Assembly (NCBI RefSeq): GCF_014287775.1
Contig: NZ_JACOOZ010000005.1
Location: 1-64,000 of the forward strand
From: Eubacterium_G segne
Lineage (GTDB): Bacteria > Bacillota > Clostridia > Lachnospirales > Lachnospiraceae
Reading direction: 5' to 3'
Length of the DNA stretch: 64,000 nucleotides
Part shown: positions 52,702-61,419 of the stretch, in pieces
Numbering within the stretch: position 1 is the first letter of the stretch
How the letters are laid out: every line of letters begins with the position of its first letter
The notes under the pieces: model-generated
What the model was told of the DNA's origin: nothing
The model's input: only the letters and a program-made list of their open reading frames with translations
The model's database searches: none
Made by a program: the position numbers and the translations under genes

Positions 52702-53739
52702 ATGAATAAAGAAGATAAGTTAAAGGCATTAGATGCAGCTATATCACAGATTGAGAAGCAGCATGGTAAGGGTGCCATTATGAAATTAGGTGATTCAGGT
52801 AATAAGATGAATGTTGAATCACTTCCTACAGGTTCATTAAGTTTGGATTTAGCTTTAGGTATAGGAGGAATTCCAAGGGGCAGAATTATTGAGATATATG
52901 GTCCGGAGTCCAGTGGTAAGACTACGGTTGCGCTACATATGATTGCTGAAACACAGAAGAGAGGTGGAGTGGCAGGCTTTATTGATGCGGAACATGCACT
53001 TGACCCGGTATATGCCAAGGCTATAGGTGTGGATATTGATAATTTATATATTTCTCAGCCGGATTATGGCGAGCAGGCATTAGAGATTACAGAGACTATG
53101 GTTAGATCCGGAGCTGTAGATATTATTATAGTGGACTCAGTTGCTGCTCTTGTACCTAAGGCTGAGATAGATGGAGATATGGGGGATTCTCATATGGGAC
53201 AGCAGGCAAGACTTATGTCACAGGCACTTAGAAAGCTTACGGGAATAGTTAATAAAACAGGATGTTCAGTTGTGTTTATTAACCAGTTAAGAGAAAAAAT
53301 CGGTGTTATGTTTGGAAATCCGGAAACAACAACCGGTGGACGTGCGTTGAAGTTCTATGCATCAGTCAGACTTGATGTTAGAAGAGTGGAGACACTTAAG
53401 GCAGGTGGTGAAATGGTAGGTAACCGTGCAAGAGTTAAAGTGGTTAAGAATAAGGTTGCACCACCATTTAAGGAAGCAGAATTTGACATTATGTTTGGAA
53501 AGGGAATATCAAGAGAAGGTGATATTCTTGATTTGGCAGCTAACTGTGGAGTTGTAATAAAGAGCGGATCATGGTATGCATATAATTCTGAAAAGATTGG
53601 TCAGGGAAGAGAGAATGCAAAAAAATACCTTCTTGAAAATCCGACCATTATGGAAGAAATAGAGACAAAAGTACGTGATTTTTATGCATTAGACGGCAGT
53701 GAGGAAAAAGATGCCGATAATAATACTGAAACGGAGTAA
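52702..53739 (+). CDS. recA: recombinase RecA
   Basis: 345 residues. Walker A is GPESSGKTT, Walker B IIIVDSVAAL, with the DNA-binding loops MGQQARLMSQALRKL and FINQLREKIGVMFGNPETTTGG. The acidic C-terminus (EEKDADNNTETE) is normal. It forms filaments on single-stranded DNA, catalyses strand exchange and triggers LexA self-cleavage. recX follows 12 bases after the stop. It is regulated by the LexA box upstream. Confidence 0.98.
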   Translation: MNKEDKLKALDAAISQIEKQHGKGAIMKLGDSGNKMNVESLPTGSLSLDLALGIGGIPRGRIIEIYGPESSGKTTVALHMIAETQKRGGVAGFIDAEHALDPVYAKAIGVDIDNLYISQPDYGEQALEITETMVRSGAVDIIIVDSVAALVPKAEIDGDMGDSHMGQQARLMSQALRKLTGIVNKTGCSVVFINQLREKIGVMFGNPETTTGGRALKFYASVRLDVRRVETLKAGGEMVGNRARVKVVKNKVAPPFKEAEFDIMFGKGISREGDILDLAANCGVVIKSGSWYAYNSEKIGQGRENAKKYLLENPTIMEEIETKVRDFYALDGSEEKDADNNTETE

Positions 53740-53751
53740 TATTGCAACAAC

Positions 53752-54369
53752 ATGTATACTGTAGTAAAAACTATACCGAAGGGTAGTCGGATTCAAATTA
53801 CATTGGATAATGGCATCTCCTTTATTCTATATAAAGGGGAGGTCAGAAGATACAAAATCAGTGAGAATGCCACCATAGATGAAAAGTCATATAATGAGAT
53901 TTGGGAGATATTATATAAGAGGGCCAGAGAAAGGGCACTTTATATATTAGATGACGGGTATAAGACTAAAAAGCAGATATATGATAAGTTAAAATCCGGC
54001 AATTATCCTGAGGATATTATTCAATCGGTCATTTCATATCTTTTAGAATATAATCTGATAGATGACTTAAGATATGCCGGTCTCTATATTGAATATAAGT
54101 CCGAATCTAAAAGTAAAAGACAGATAGTTCAGGATCTTATGACTAAAGGCATAAAAAAGGATGTTATTGATAAGGCCTTTGAAGAAAGCGATTATACAGA
54201 CGAACATTCTCTTAATAAAATATTGGAAAAAAGAATTAAGAGGTATAATCTTGAAGAACCAAAAGAATTACAGAAGTTATATCGTTATCTTGTAGGAAAA
54301 GGATATAATTATAATGATGTAAAATCGGCTGTGAGACAATATTCTCATGATACGGATATGTCATTATAG
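53752..54369 (+). CDS. recX: RecA regulator RecX
   Basis: 205 residues made of three-helix RecX repeats (ARERALYILDDGYKTKKQIYDKL, the central DLRYAGLYIEYKSESKSKRQIVQDL and later repeats). RecX binds and limits RecA filaments. The only ribosome site, GGAG at 53733-53736, is 15 bases from the ATG and overlaps the recA end, so translation is probably coupled and weak, which suits a regulator needed in lower amount. It is co-transcribed with recA under SOS control. Confidence 0.93.
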   Translation: MYTVVKTIPKGSRIQITLDNGISFILYKGEVRRYKISENATIDEKSYNEIWEILYKRARERALYILDDGYKTKKQIYDKLKSGNYPEDIIQSVISYLLEYNLIDDLRYAGLYIEYKSESKSKRQIVQDLMTKGIKKDVIDKAFEESDYTDEHSLNKILEKRIKRYNLEEPKELQKLYRYLVGKGYNYNDVKSAVRQYSHDTDMSL

Positions 54370-54373
54370 GAGG

Positions 54374-54412
54374 AAATGTGCTATCAGCCAAACTGTCTGG
54401 TAGCACATTTTT
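54374..54412 (+). terminator. intrinsic terminator of recA-recX
   Basis: AAATGTGCTA (54374-54383) pairs with TAGCACATTT (54401-54410), with CAG/CTG inside, and T residues follow. Confidence 0.88.
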
Positions 54413-54445
54413 GTTACATTTTTGTCACATAACCGGTGAGATTGC

Positions 54446-54474
54446 TTGACATAACTTGGTTAATAAAGTAAAAT
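54446..54474 (+). promoter_or_regulatory. promoter of rny
   Basis: TTGACA (54446-54451), 17 bases, TAAAAT (54469-54474), 47 bases before the GTG start. Confidence 0.8.
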
Positions 54475-54520
54475 GGATATGTTGTGATGTACAATGAAAA
54501 CTAAATAAGGAGGTGCTCCT

Positions 54521-56074
54521 GTGAGTGATACTACTTGGACACTCTTATGCGTTGGAATTGCAGTTGTAGTTGCTTTGATTTCAGCTTTTGTGGCAGTTAC
54601 AATCAGAAAAAGTACTGTTGAAAAGAAGATAGGCTCAGCAGAGGATAAGGCTCGTGAAATTATTGATGAAGCCATTAAGACAGCTGAAGCTAAGAAAAAA
54701 GAGGCACTTTTGGAAGCTAAAGAGGAAAATCTTAGAACCAAAAATGAACTTGACAAAGAAATCAAAGAACGAAGAGCAGAAGTTCAACGTTATGAGAAAC
54801 GAGTTCTTAACAAGGAAGAGTCTGTTGAAAAGAAGTCAGATGCACTTGAGAAGAAAGAAAATAGTCTTAAAGCTCATGAAGAAGAGTTAAAAGAGACTAA
54901 AGCTAAAGTAGATAAGTTAAACGAACAGCGCGTACAGGAACTTGAAAGAATCTCTGGATTAACCTCCGAACAGGCAAAAGAATATTTATTAAAAACTGTT
55001 GAAGAAGAAATTAAAATTGAAACTGCAAAATTAGTTAAGGAATTAGAAGCACAGGCAAAAGAAGATGCTGATAAGAAAGCTAGAGAGCTTGTTGTAAATG
55101 CTATTCAGAAATGTGCTACAGATCATGTTTCTGAGACTACGATTTCTGTAGTTTCACTTCCTAATGATGAAATGAAAGGTAGAATAATTGGTAGAGAGGG
55201 ACGTAATATTAGAACTCTTGAATCACTTACAGGTGTTGATCTTATTATTGATGACACACCGGAAGCAGTTGTTTTATCAGGATTTGATCCTATTAGGAGA
55301 GAGGTGGCAAGAATCGCCTTAGAGAAGCTTGTTGTAGATGGTAGAATCCAGCCTACGCGAATCGAGGAAATGGTTAATAAGGCTAAGAAAGAAGTTGAAA
55401 CCATGATTCGTGAAGAAGGAGAGGCAGCTACACTTGAAGTGGGAGTACATGGTATACATCCGGAATTGGTTAAACTTTTAGGAAAGATGAAGTTTAGAAC
55501 CAGTTATGGTCAGAATGCACTGAAGCATTCTATTGAAGTGGCACATTTATCAGGCTTACTTGCAGCTGAATTGGGCTTAGATGTAAGAGTAGCCAAGAGA
55601 GCGGGTCTGCTTCATGATATAGGTAAGGCAGTTGACCATGAAATGGAAGGAACACATATACAGTTAGGTGTTGATTTATGTAGAAAATACAAGGAATCGG
55701 CGGTTATCATTAATGCTGTGGAAGCACATCACGGTGATGTTGAACCGGAAACACTTATAGCTTGTATCGTTCAGGCGGCAGATGCTATTTCTGCAGCAAG
55801 ACCGGGTGCAAGACGTGAGACACTTGAGACATACACAAACAGATTAAAACAGTTAGAAGATATTACAAACTCATACGAAGGAGTTGAAAAATCTTTTGCC
55901 ATTCAGGCAGGTAGAGAGGTTCGAGTTATGGTTATCCCTGAAAAGGTTTCAGATGCTGATATGGTTATTATGGCTAGAAATATTTCAAAGCAGATTGAAA
56001 GTGAATTAGAATATCCTGGTCAGATTAAGGTAAATATTGTAAGGGAATCAAGAGCCATTGATTACGCAAAATAA
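54521..56074 (+). CDS. rny: ribonuclease Y
   Basis: 517 residues. One N-terminal membrane helix (~6-26), a long coiled coil rich in Glu/Lys (~30-195), a KH domain with GRIIGREGRNIRTLESLTGVD cut at GxxG (~215-275) and an HD domain with LLHDIGKAVDHE (~335-430). It is the membrane-bound endonuclease that starts mRNA decay in Firmicutes. The GTG start is fixed by AAGGAGG seven bases upstream, which can fold into a tiny hairpin (AGGAG-GTG-CTCCT). Length is typical. Confidence 0.97.
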   Translation: MSDTTWTLLCVGIAVVVALISAFVAVTIRKSTVEKKIGSAEDKAREIIDEAIKTAEAKKKEALLEAKEENLRTKNELDKEIKERRAEVQRYEKRVLNKEESVEKKSDALEKKENSLKAHEEELKETKAKVDKLNEQRVQELERISGLTSEQAKEYLLKTVEEEIKIETAKLVKELEAQAKEDADKKARELVVNAIQKCATDHVSETTISVVSLPNDEMKGRIIGREGRNIRTLESLTGVDLIIDDTPEAVVLSGFDPIRREVARIALEKLVVDGRIQPTRIEEMVNKAKKEVETMIREEGEAATLEVGVHGIHPELVKLLGKMKFRTSYGQNALKHSIEVAHLSGLLAAELGLDVRVAKRAGLLHDIGKAVDHEMEGTHIQLGVDLCRKYKESAVIINAVEAHHGDVEPETLIACIVQAADAISAARPGARRETLETYTNRLKQLEDITNSYEGVEKSFAIQAGREVRVMVIPEKVSDADMVIMARNISKQIESELEYPGQIKVNIVRESRAIDYAK

Positions 56075-56085
56075 ATAATCTACAT

Positions 56086-56122
56086 TAAGCCATCATATTA
56101 AATTATGGTGGCTTATTTTTTT
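56086..56122 (+). terminator. intrinsic terminator of rny
   Basis: TAAGCCATCAT (56086-56096) pairs with ATGGTGGCTTA (56105-56115), one U-G pair, then a T run. Confidence 0.9.
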
Positions 56123-56194
56123 TACCCATAAACAGGAAAAAATGATATACTTAATTAGATATAAATTTATTAGAAAAATATTGTGAGGTGTATT

Positions 56195-56989
56195 ATGGCA
56201 GTTTTAGGATTTATCGGAATGGGAAATATGGGAAGTGCAATGCTTTCCGGAGCAAAGGAGACTTTCGGAAAGGAAAATATTATATTCCATAGAAATTCCA
56301 GAGAAAAAATGGTTGAGTTTTCAAAAAAAGAAGAGGTTGACTATTGTGAAAGCAACAATGAGGTAGTTAAGAAAGCAAAATATATTATTTTGGCAGTAAA
56401 ACCACAAATGTTTGAAAAGGTTGCAAAGGAAATTGCACAGGACATAACAAAGGAGAATGTTTTAATTTCTCTTGCACCGGGAATTACAATTAGTCAGATG
56501 GCGGATATGTTTAAAACTAATAGAATTGTAAGGTCAATGCCTAACACCCCGGCTATGGTGGGAGAAGGAATGACTGGAGTATGCTACAATAAGGAAATCT
56601 TTTCAGGAGACGAAATAGATAATATTACAAAAATTTTTAAATCTATTGGAAAAATGAAAGTAGTTGAAGAAAAGTTAATTAATAGTGTAGTGTGTGCCAG
56701 TGGAAGCTCTCCGGCATATGTATTTATGTTTATGGAAGCTCTTGCTGATAGTGCTGTTAAATGTGGACTTCCAAGAAAGGATGCTTATGAATTTGTAGCA
56801 CAGACAGTGTTAGGCTCAGCTAAGCTTATGTTAGAAACCGGAAAACATCCGGGAGAATTAAAGGATATGGTATGCTCACCAGCAGGAACTACAATTGCAG
56901 GTGTTGAAGAATTGGAAAAAAACGGATTTAGAAAAGCAATTTTTGCAGCTACAGATGCATGCTTTGATAAATGTGTAAATATAAAATAA
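56195..56989 (+). CDS. proC: pyrroline-5-carboxylate reductase
   Basis: 264 residues. GFIGMGNMGSAML is the NAD(P)H loop; AVKPQMF, VRSMPNTPAMVGEG and the C-terminal SPAGTTIAGVEELEKNGFR segment complete the family pattern. It makes proline from pyrroline-5-carboxylate. ATG 56195 is used because GAGGTG at 56185-56190 precedes it; a GTG at 56183 would include the ribosome site. It is monocistronic by appearance. Confidence 0.95.
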   Translation: MAVLGFIGMGNMGSAMLSGAKETFGKENIIFHRNSREKMVEFSKKEEVDYCESNNEVVKKAKYIILAVKPQMFEKVAKEIAQDITKENVLISLAPGITISQMADMFKTNRIVRSMPNTPAMVGEGMTGVCYNKEIFSGDEIDNITKIFKSIGKMKVVEEKLINSVVCASGSSPAYVFMFMEALADSAVKCGLPRKDAYEFVAQTVLGSAKLMLETGKHPGELKDMVCSPAGTTIAGVEELEKNGFRKAIFAATDACFDKCVNIK

Positions 56990-57099
56990 TGTAAGTGTCA
57001 AAAGTGAATTTGGGGGTTAAATGATGTAATCGAATCGCTTTATTGCTATGCAAATTTCTACAATACATCATAAGTAAAAAATACGGAATGGAGGATTTT

Positions 57100-57651
57100 A
57101 TGAAGGAGTTTAAGCGTATTAATCGTCAGATTGTATATAAAGGAGCAATTCTTGATTTTTGTAAAGATGATATAATAACACCTAAGGGGCATCATGTGAA
57201 GTGGGATTTTTTACAACATAAGGGTGCAGCGGCAGTTATTCCGGTTTTAGATGATGGACGAATTATTATGGTAAGACAGTGGAGAAATGCCATAGACAGA
57301 TTTGCTCTGGAAATTCCGGCCGGAGGAAGAGATGGAGAAAACGAGCCTACTAATATGTGTGCAGCAAGAGAATTAGAAGAAGAAACGGGATACAAATCTT
57401 CTCGTGTTGAGTTTTTACAGACATTAGTTCCGGCTATTGCTTATTCAGGAGAAAAAATAGACGTATATGTTGCCTTTGATTTGGAAAAATCTCATCAGAA
57501 GTTTGATGAAGATGAAGATATTTCCTTAGAAATTCACACAATAGATGAATTAATGGAGAAAATAATAGCTAACGAAATTAATGATGCTAAAACAGTGTCC
57601 TCTCTTTTGACATATTATTGTAAGTATGTAAAAGGGGACTGTGAAAAGTAA
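57100..57651 (+). CDS. nudF: NUDIX hydrolase, ADP-ribose pyrophosphatase type
   Basis: 183 residues from ATG 57100, which has GGAGG five bases upstream (an upstream in-frame ATG at 57043 has none). The Nudix box runs from GRDGENE through REL-EEETGY and fits GX5EX7REUXEEXGU. PAGGRDGENEP and the later PAIAYSGEKIDVYVA are typical of ADP-ribose pyrophosphatases (NudF). It hydrolyses ADP-ribose to AMP and ribose-5-phosphate. Position beside an xerD locus matches B. subtilis nudF. Confidence 0.9.
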   Translation: MKEFKRINRQIVYKGAILDFCKDDIITPKGHHVKWDFLQHKGAAAVIPVLDDGRIIMVRQWRNAIDRFALEIPAGGRDGENEPTNMCAARELEEETGYKSSRVEFLQTLVPAIAYSGEKIDVYVAFDLEKSHQKFDEDEDISLEIHTIDELMEKIIANEINDAKTVSSLLTYYCKYVKGDCEK

Positions 57652-57735
57652 TTTTTCATATTTAGATTCATATATTAACATATGAGAATGCAAAATATAT
57701 TGCTTTTCATACCATAAATGGCAAAGGAATAATGT

Positions 57736-58185
57736 ATGAATTATAAATTAGCGGAAAAAAACTACAAAATCTATGCCTTTATATTGGGAATTATAACAGG
57801 AACTCTTGTGTATAATTTTCTAGGCATAGATTTTTCTTTTAATAATGTTGAAAACATAAAATTTAACAATCTGTTTGATGGTATAATTTATGTTCTCTTA
57901 GGAGATGTGAAGTTTTTGCTGGGAATATTTATTTTATCTTTTTTCAGAATAAAAGATAAAATTGTTCCGTTTTTTGTTTTTTACTTTGCATTTGTGTTGG
58001 CAGGAATAATTACTGTATCTGTAAGCTCACACACTTTATTGCTTGTGGGGGCAGGCATAGATACTATGGCTAAAATCATAGGAACGGTATATATGTGTGA
58101 CGGCAACAGGAAAAATGTAGGAAGGGGAATAAGTTTTTTGATTTTTATTATTTCATCTTTGTTACAAAATTTTTTCATATTCTAA
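57736..58185 (+). CDS. small polytopic membrane protein in the place of spoIIM
   Basis: 149 residues with five probable helices (near 13-28, 45-75, 80-92, 95-118, 130-148). I do not recognise it with certainty. Its place between nudF and xerD is where B. subtilis has spoIIM, whose product helps digest septal peptidoglycan during engulfment. SpoIIM has about 210 residues and this is shorter, with only a vague likeness (GIITGTLVYNF at the start, a late LLQN). It is either a shortened, diverged SpoIIM or an unrelated protein. A weak AAAGGA precedes the ATG. Confidence 0.6.
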   Translation: MNYKLAEKNYKIYAFILGIITGTLVYNFLGIDFSFNNVENIKFNNLFDGIIYVLLGDVKFLLGIFILSFFRIKDKIVPFFVFYFAFVLAGIITVSVSSHTLLLVGAGIDTMAKIIGTVYMCDGNRKNVGRGISFLIFIISSLLQNFFIF

Positions 58186-58370
58186 AATTAATTTCTAAAG
58201 GAAATTTACTAGATATTGTGTCGGAATTTATGTTTGTCAGTATATGTGGTATCGTTTTTATGTAACCTAAATTTTGTTCAAAAAATTGTGAAAAATTGTA
58301 TTTGATTTTATTGAAAAAGCCTTATATAATAAGATTTGACACTCTTAATATAGAGTATAGCGAGGAAAAA

Positions 58371-59261
58371 ATGCAAAGATTAATTGAAGAATTCATTTTA
58401 AAATTACATAGTGAAAAGAATACTTCAAGCAACACAGAAGTCTCATATAAAAGAGACTTAACGAAACTTTTTATATATCTTAATAATAGTTATAGTACGG
58501 ATAATATTTCAGATATTACAAAAGAGGAATTAGAAGGATACATTTCATCATTAGAGACTATTGGAAGAGCACCTACTACAATATCAAGAAATATTGCGTC
58601 GATGAAAGCATTTTTTGGATATTTGTATCAGGAGGGATATATTACAGACAATCCTGCTTCTGACATGAAATCTCCTAAGATAGAAAAAAAAGCACCGGAG
58701 ATTTTGTCTATAAATGAAATTGATGATCTTTTAAAGCAACCTTCGAGAAACACGCCAAAAGAACTTAGAGATAAATCTATGTTAGAGCTTTTGTATGCAA
58801 CGGGAATGCGTGTTTCAGAACTTATTACACTGAAGGTAAATGATGTTAATATTAATTATGAATTTGTAGTATGTCATGACAGAAAAAGAGACCGTCAGAT
58901 ACCTTTTGGAACAGAGGCAAAGAACGCACTTGTTGCGTATCTGAAAGATGGAAGGGAAAGTTTGCTTGGAGAAAATAAGGATAGTGATGTTTTATATCCT
59001 AATTGTTCAGGCAGGGAAATGAGCAGACAGGGATTTTGGAAACTGATAAAGGCTTATGGGAAGAAAGCCGGAATTAAGTCAGATATAACACCCCATACAC
59101 TTCGCCATTCATTTGCAACACATTTGGTTGAAAACGGGGCAGACTTAAAGGCTGTACAACAAATGCTTGGACATTCTGATATATCTACTACTCAGATGTA
59201 TATGACACCTGCAAGCCGTAGAGTAAGAGAAGTATATGAAAAGGCACATCCGAAAGCATAA
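58371..59261 (+). CDS. xerD: tyrosine recombinase XerD-type
   Basis: 296 residues. An N-terminal SAM-like DNA-binding domain (~1-85) precedes the catalytic domain with Arg in ATGMRVSEL, the HTLRHSFATHL motif (His/Arg), His in LGHSDISTTQMYM and the nucleophile Tyr in that motif. It resolves chromosome dimers at dif. ATG 58371 has GAGG six bases upstream; the longer frame from 58296 has no ribosome site. A terminator follows. Synteny with nudF supports XerD over XerC. Confidence 0.93.
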   Translation: MQRLIEEFILKLHSEKNTSSNTEVSYKRDLTKLFIYLNNSYSTDNISDITKEELEGYISSLETIGRAPTTISRNIASMKAFFGYLYQEGYITDNPASDMKSPKIEKKAPEILSINEIDDLLKQPSRNTPKELRDKSMLELLYATGMRVSELITLKVNDVNINYEFVVCHDRKRDRQIPFGTEAKNALVAYLKDGRESLLGENKDSDVLYPNCSGREMSRQGFWKLIKAYGKKAGIKSDITPHTLRHSFATHLVENGADLKAVQQMLGHSDISTTQMYMTPASRRVREVYEKAHPKA

Positions 59262-59280
59262 ATAATAAGGTGATATATTG

Positions 59281-59312
59281 AGAGGTATTGTCATTAGATG
59301 ATGCCTCTTTTT
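59281..59312 (+). terminator. intrinsic terminator of xerD
   Basis: AGAGG/CCTCT with TCAT/ATGA inside, and five T residues. Confidence 0.7.
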
Positions 59313-59318
59313 GTGTGT

Positions 59319-59363
59319 AAAAAACTCCGGTCATATTCACATAAGTGAAAATTCCGGAGTTTA
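59319..59363 (-). terminator. intrinsic terminator of aroF
   Basis: On the minus strand AAACTCCGG pairs with CCGGAGTTT, a TTCAC/GTGAA hairpin lies in the loop, and a T run follows. Confidence 0.85.
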
Positions 59364-59367
59364 AGTT

Positions 59368-60396
59368 TTATGCTTCTTCAGCAATAATGTATAACAATTT
59401 TTCTGTATCTTCCCAGCCAAGGCATGGATCAGTTATTGACTTTCCGTAGCAGTGTTCATCAATTTTCTGATTTCCACCAACAATATAGCTTTCAATCATA
59501 AGACCTTTGACAAAATGTTTTAAATCTTCTGAATGTTTACGGTTATGCATTATTTCCTTTGCAATACGAATCTGTTCCATATACTGCTTGTTTGAATTTG
59601 AATGATTACAATCAATAACAACAGCAGGATTTTCAAATCCTTTTTTCATATACATTGAATAAAGATTTACCATATCCTCATAATGGTAATTTGGTATACA
59701 CTGACCATATTGATTTACGGCACCTCTTAATATGGCGTGGGCTAAATCATTACCTTCAGTCTGAACTTCCCAACCTCTGTAAAGGAAAGAATGAGAAGAC
59801 TGGGCTGCCTCAATAGAGTTAAGCATAATGGATAAATCTCCGCTGGTAGGATTTTTCATTCCTACAGGAATATCTAAACCGCTGGCTGTAAGACGGTGCT
59901 GCTGGTTTTCAACAGAACGGGCACCTACTGCAACATATGAAAGGCAATCTGAAAAGTATCTTGCATTTTCAGGATAAAGCATTTCATCTGCAATTGGGAA
60001 CTTAGTATCCTCCATGATTTTCAAGAACATTTGTCTTATTGTAATAAGCCCCTGCAATAAATCAGGTTTCTTTTCAGGATCAGGCTGATGTAACATACCT
60101 TTATAACCTTTTCCTGTTGTTCTAGGTTTGTTAGTGTAAACTCTTGGAATAATAAAAAGTTTATCTTTAACTTTTTCCTGAACTTTTGCAAGTCTTCCTA
60201 TATAATCTTCAACAGCTTCCTGATTGTCAGCTGAACAAGGACCTATAATTACGGCAAATTTATCACTTTCACCTGTAAATATCTTTCTAATTTCTTCGTC
60301 ATTGATTTTTTTCTGATTTGCAACTGCCTCTGGAACAGGATAACTTGTCTTGATTTCCAAAGGAGTTGGTAGCTTTCTAAAAAATGTACTACCCAT
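59368..60396 (-). CDS. aroF: 3-deoxy-7-phosphoheptulonate synthase, class I
   Basis: 342 residues. GPCSADNQEA, PRVYTNKPRTTGKGYKG, ARSVENQQHR, GMKNPTSGD and VIDCNHSNSNKQ contain the metal- and substrate-binding residues of AroF/G/H-type enzymes. It joins phosphoenolpyruvate and erythrose-4-phosphate, the entry to the shikimate pathway served by aroE and aroDK in this window. Which aromatic amino acid inhibits it is not readable. The symbol is by family. AGGAGG precedes the ATG. A minus-strand promoter (TTGAAT, 16 bases, TATACT) lies at about 60482-60509. Confidence 0.95.
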   Translation of the reverse strand: MGSTFFRKLPTPLEIKTSYPVPEAVANQKKINDEEIRKIFTGESDKFAVIIGPCSADNQEAVEDYIGRLAKVQEKVKDKLFIIPRVYTNKPRTTGKGYKGMLHQPDPEKKPDLLQGLITIRQMFLKIMEDTKFPIADEMLYPENARYFSDCLSYVAVGARSVENQQHRLTASGLDIPVGMKNPTSGDLSIMLNSIEAAQSSHSFLYRGWEVQTEGNDLAHAILRGAVNQYGQCIPNYHYEDMVNLYSMYMKKGFENPAVVIDCNHSNSNKQYMEQIRIAKEIMHNRKHSEDLKHFVKGLMIESYIVGGNQKIDEHCYGKSITDPCLGWEDTEKLLYIIAEEA

Positions 60397-60481
60397 AACG
60401 TCCTCCTTTAATGTATAATTATAAAATGTTAGCCGGAGAAAGAAAGATAAGTATTCTAAATCCTACTAACCACGTATGATA

Positions 60482-60509
60482 GTATAACATAAGTTTACAA
60501 TAATTCAAC
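60482..60509 (-). promoter_or_regulatory. promoter of aroF
   Basis: Read on the minus strand, TTGAAT and TATACT are 16 bases apart, about 85 bases upstream of the aroF start. The rest of the 60397-60647 gap shows no T-box or attenuator that I can support. Confidence 0.55.
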
Positions 60510-60647
60510 AGTTTAAAGTACGAAAATAAAAGAAAAAGCAGTTATTTGGTATAAAAATTCAAAAGTTCATAGAAAATTCAAATATTATGGGTATTCTATT
60601 TACTAAGACATTATGGATAAAAGAGTTGTTAAGTAAGGAGCAAAAAT

Positions 60648-61397
60648 ATGGATAAACAGTTTCATTTACAAATATCAAAGGGAGATATTGGGAAATATGT
60701 GATTTTACCGGGAGATCCGGGAAGATGTGAAAAAATTGCCGGATATTTTGATGAACCAAGGCTTATTGCACAAAATAGAGAATTTACAACATATACAGGA
60801 TATATATCAGGAGAAAAAGTTTCAGTTACCTCTACAGGAATAGGAGGACCGTCAGCAGCTATTGCCATGGAGGAATTAGTAGCCTGTGGCGCTGATACTT
60901 TTATAAGAATAGGAACTTGTGGAGGTATTAATTTAAAAGTTTTAGCAGGGGACTGTGTTATAGCAACAGGAGCGGTGCGACACGAAGGCACCAGCAGGGA
61001 ATATGCACCAATTGAATACCCTGCAGTTTCTGACTTTGATGTTACGGAAGCATTAGTTTATGCTTGCAAAAAAAATAATTTGCGTTATCATTGTGGAGTG
61101 GTGCAGTGCAAAGACTCATTTTACGGTCAGCATAATCCTGACAGAATGCCTGTATCATATGAACTTCTTAATAAATGGGAAGCATGGAAGAGATTAGGAG
61201 TTCTTGCCAGTGAAATGGAATCGGCAGCATTGTTTACGGTAGCAGCAAGTCTGGGGGTGAAATGTGGTTCGGTATTTCATGTTATCTGGAATCAGGAGCG
61301 TAAATTAAAAGGATTTAGTGAGGAGGACTGTTACGATACCGATAATGCCATAAAGGTATCCGTAGAGGCTATCAGACATATGATAGCCGGAAAATAA
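60648..61397 (+). CDS. uridine phosphorylase-type nucleoside phosphorylase
   Basis: 249 residues. LPGDPGRCEKIA and RIGTCGGINLKV bind phosphate, and ASEMESAALFTVAASLG binds the nucleoside. The sequence fits the NP-I family, nearest uridine phosphorylase (Udp). It cleaves nucleosides with phosphate for salvage. In B. subtilis a purine nucleoside phosphorylase gene lies in the same place near xerD and dacF. GGAG precedes the ATG. The next gene starts 23 bases on. Confidence 0.9.
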   Translation: MDKQFHLQISKGDIGKYVILPGDPGRCEKIAGYFDEPRLIAQNREFTTYTGYISGEKVSVTSTGIGGPSAAIAMEELVACGADTFIRIGTCGGINLKVLAGDCVIATGAVRHEGTSREYAPIEYPAVSDFDVTEALVYACKKNNLRYHCGVVQCKDSFYGQHNPDRMPVSYELLNKWEAWKRLGVLASEMESAALFTVAASLGVKCGSVFHVIWNQERKLKGFSEEDCYDTDNAIKVSVEAIRHMIAGK

Positions 61398-61419
61398 CAG
61401 CTTTAGGAGGCACTTTTTA

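Noticed and set aside
57021..57071. Inverted repeat ATGATGTA/TACATCAT between proC and nudF
   Set aside because: Only eight pairs with a 35-base AT-rich loop and no T tract; chance is likely at this base composition.
58371..59261. Phage or transposon integrase
   Set aside because: Length, motifs and neighbours fit chromosomal XerD; there are no mobile-element genes or repeats at its ends.
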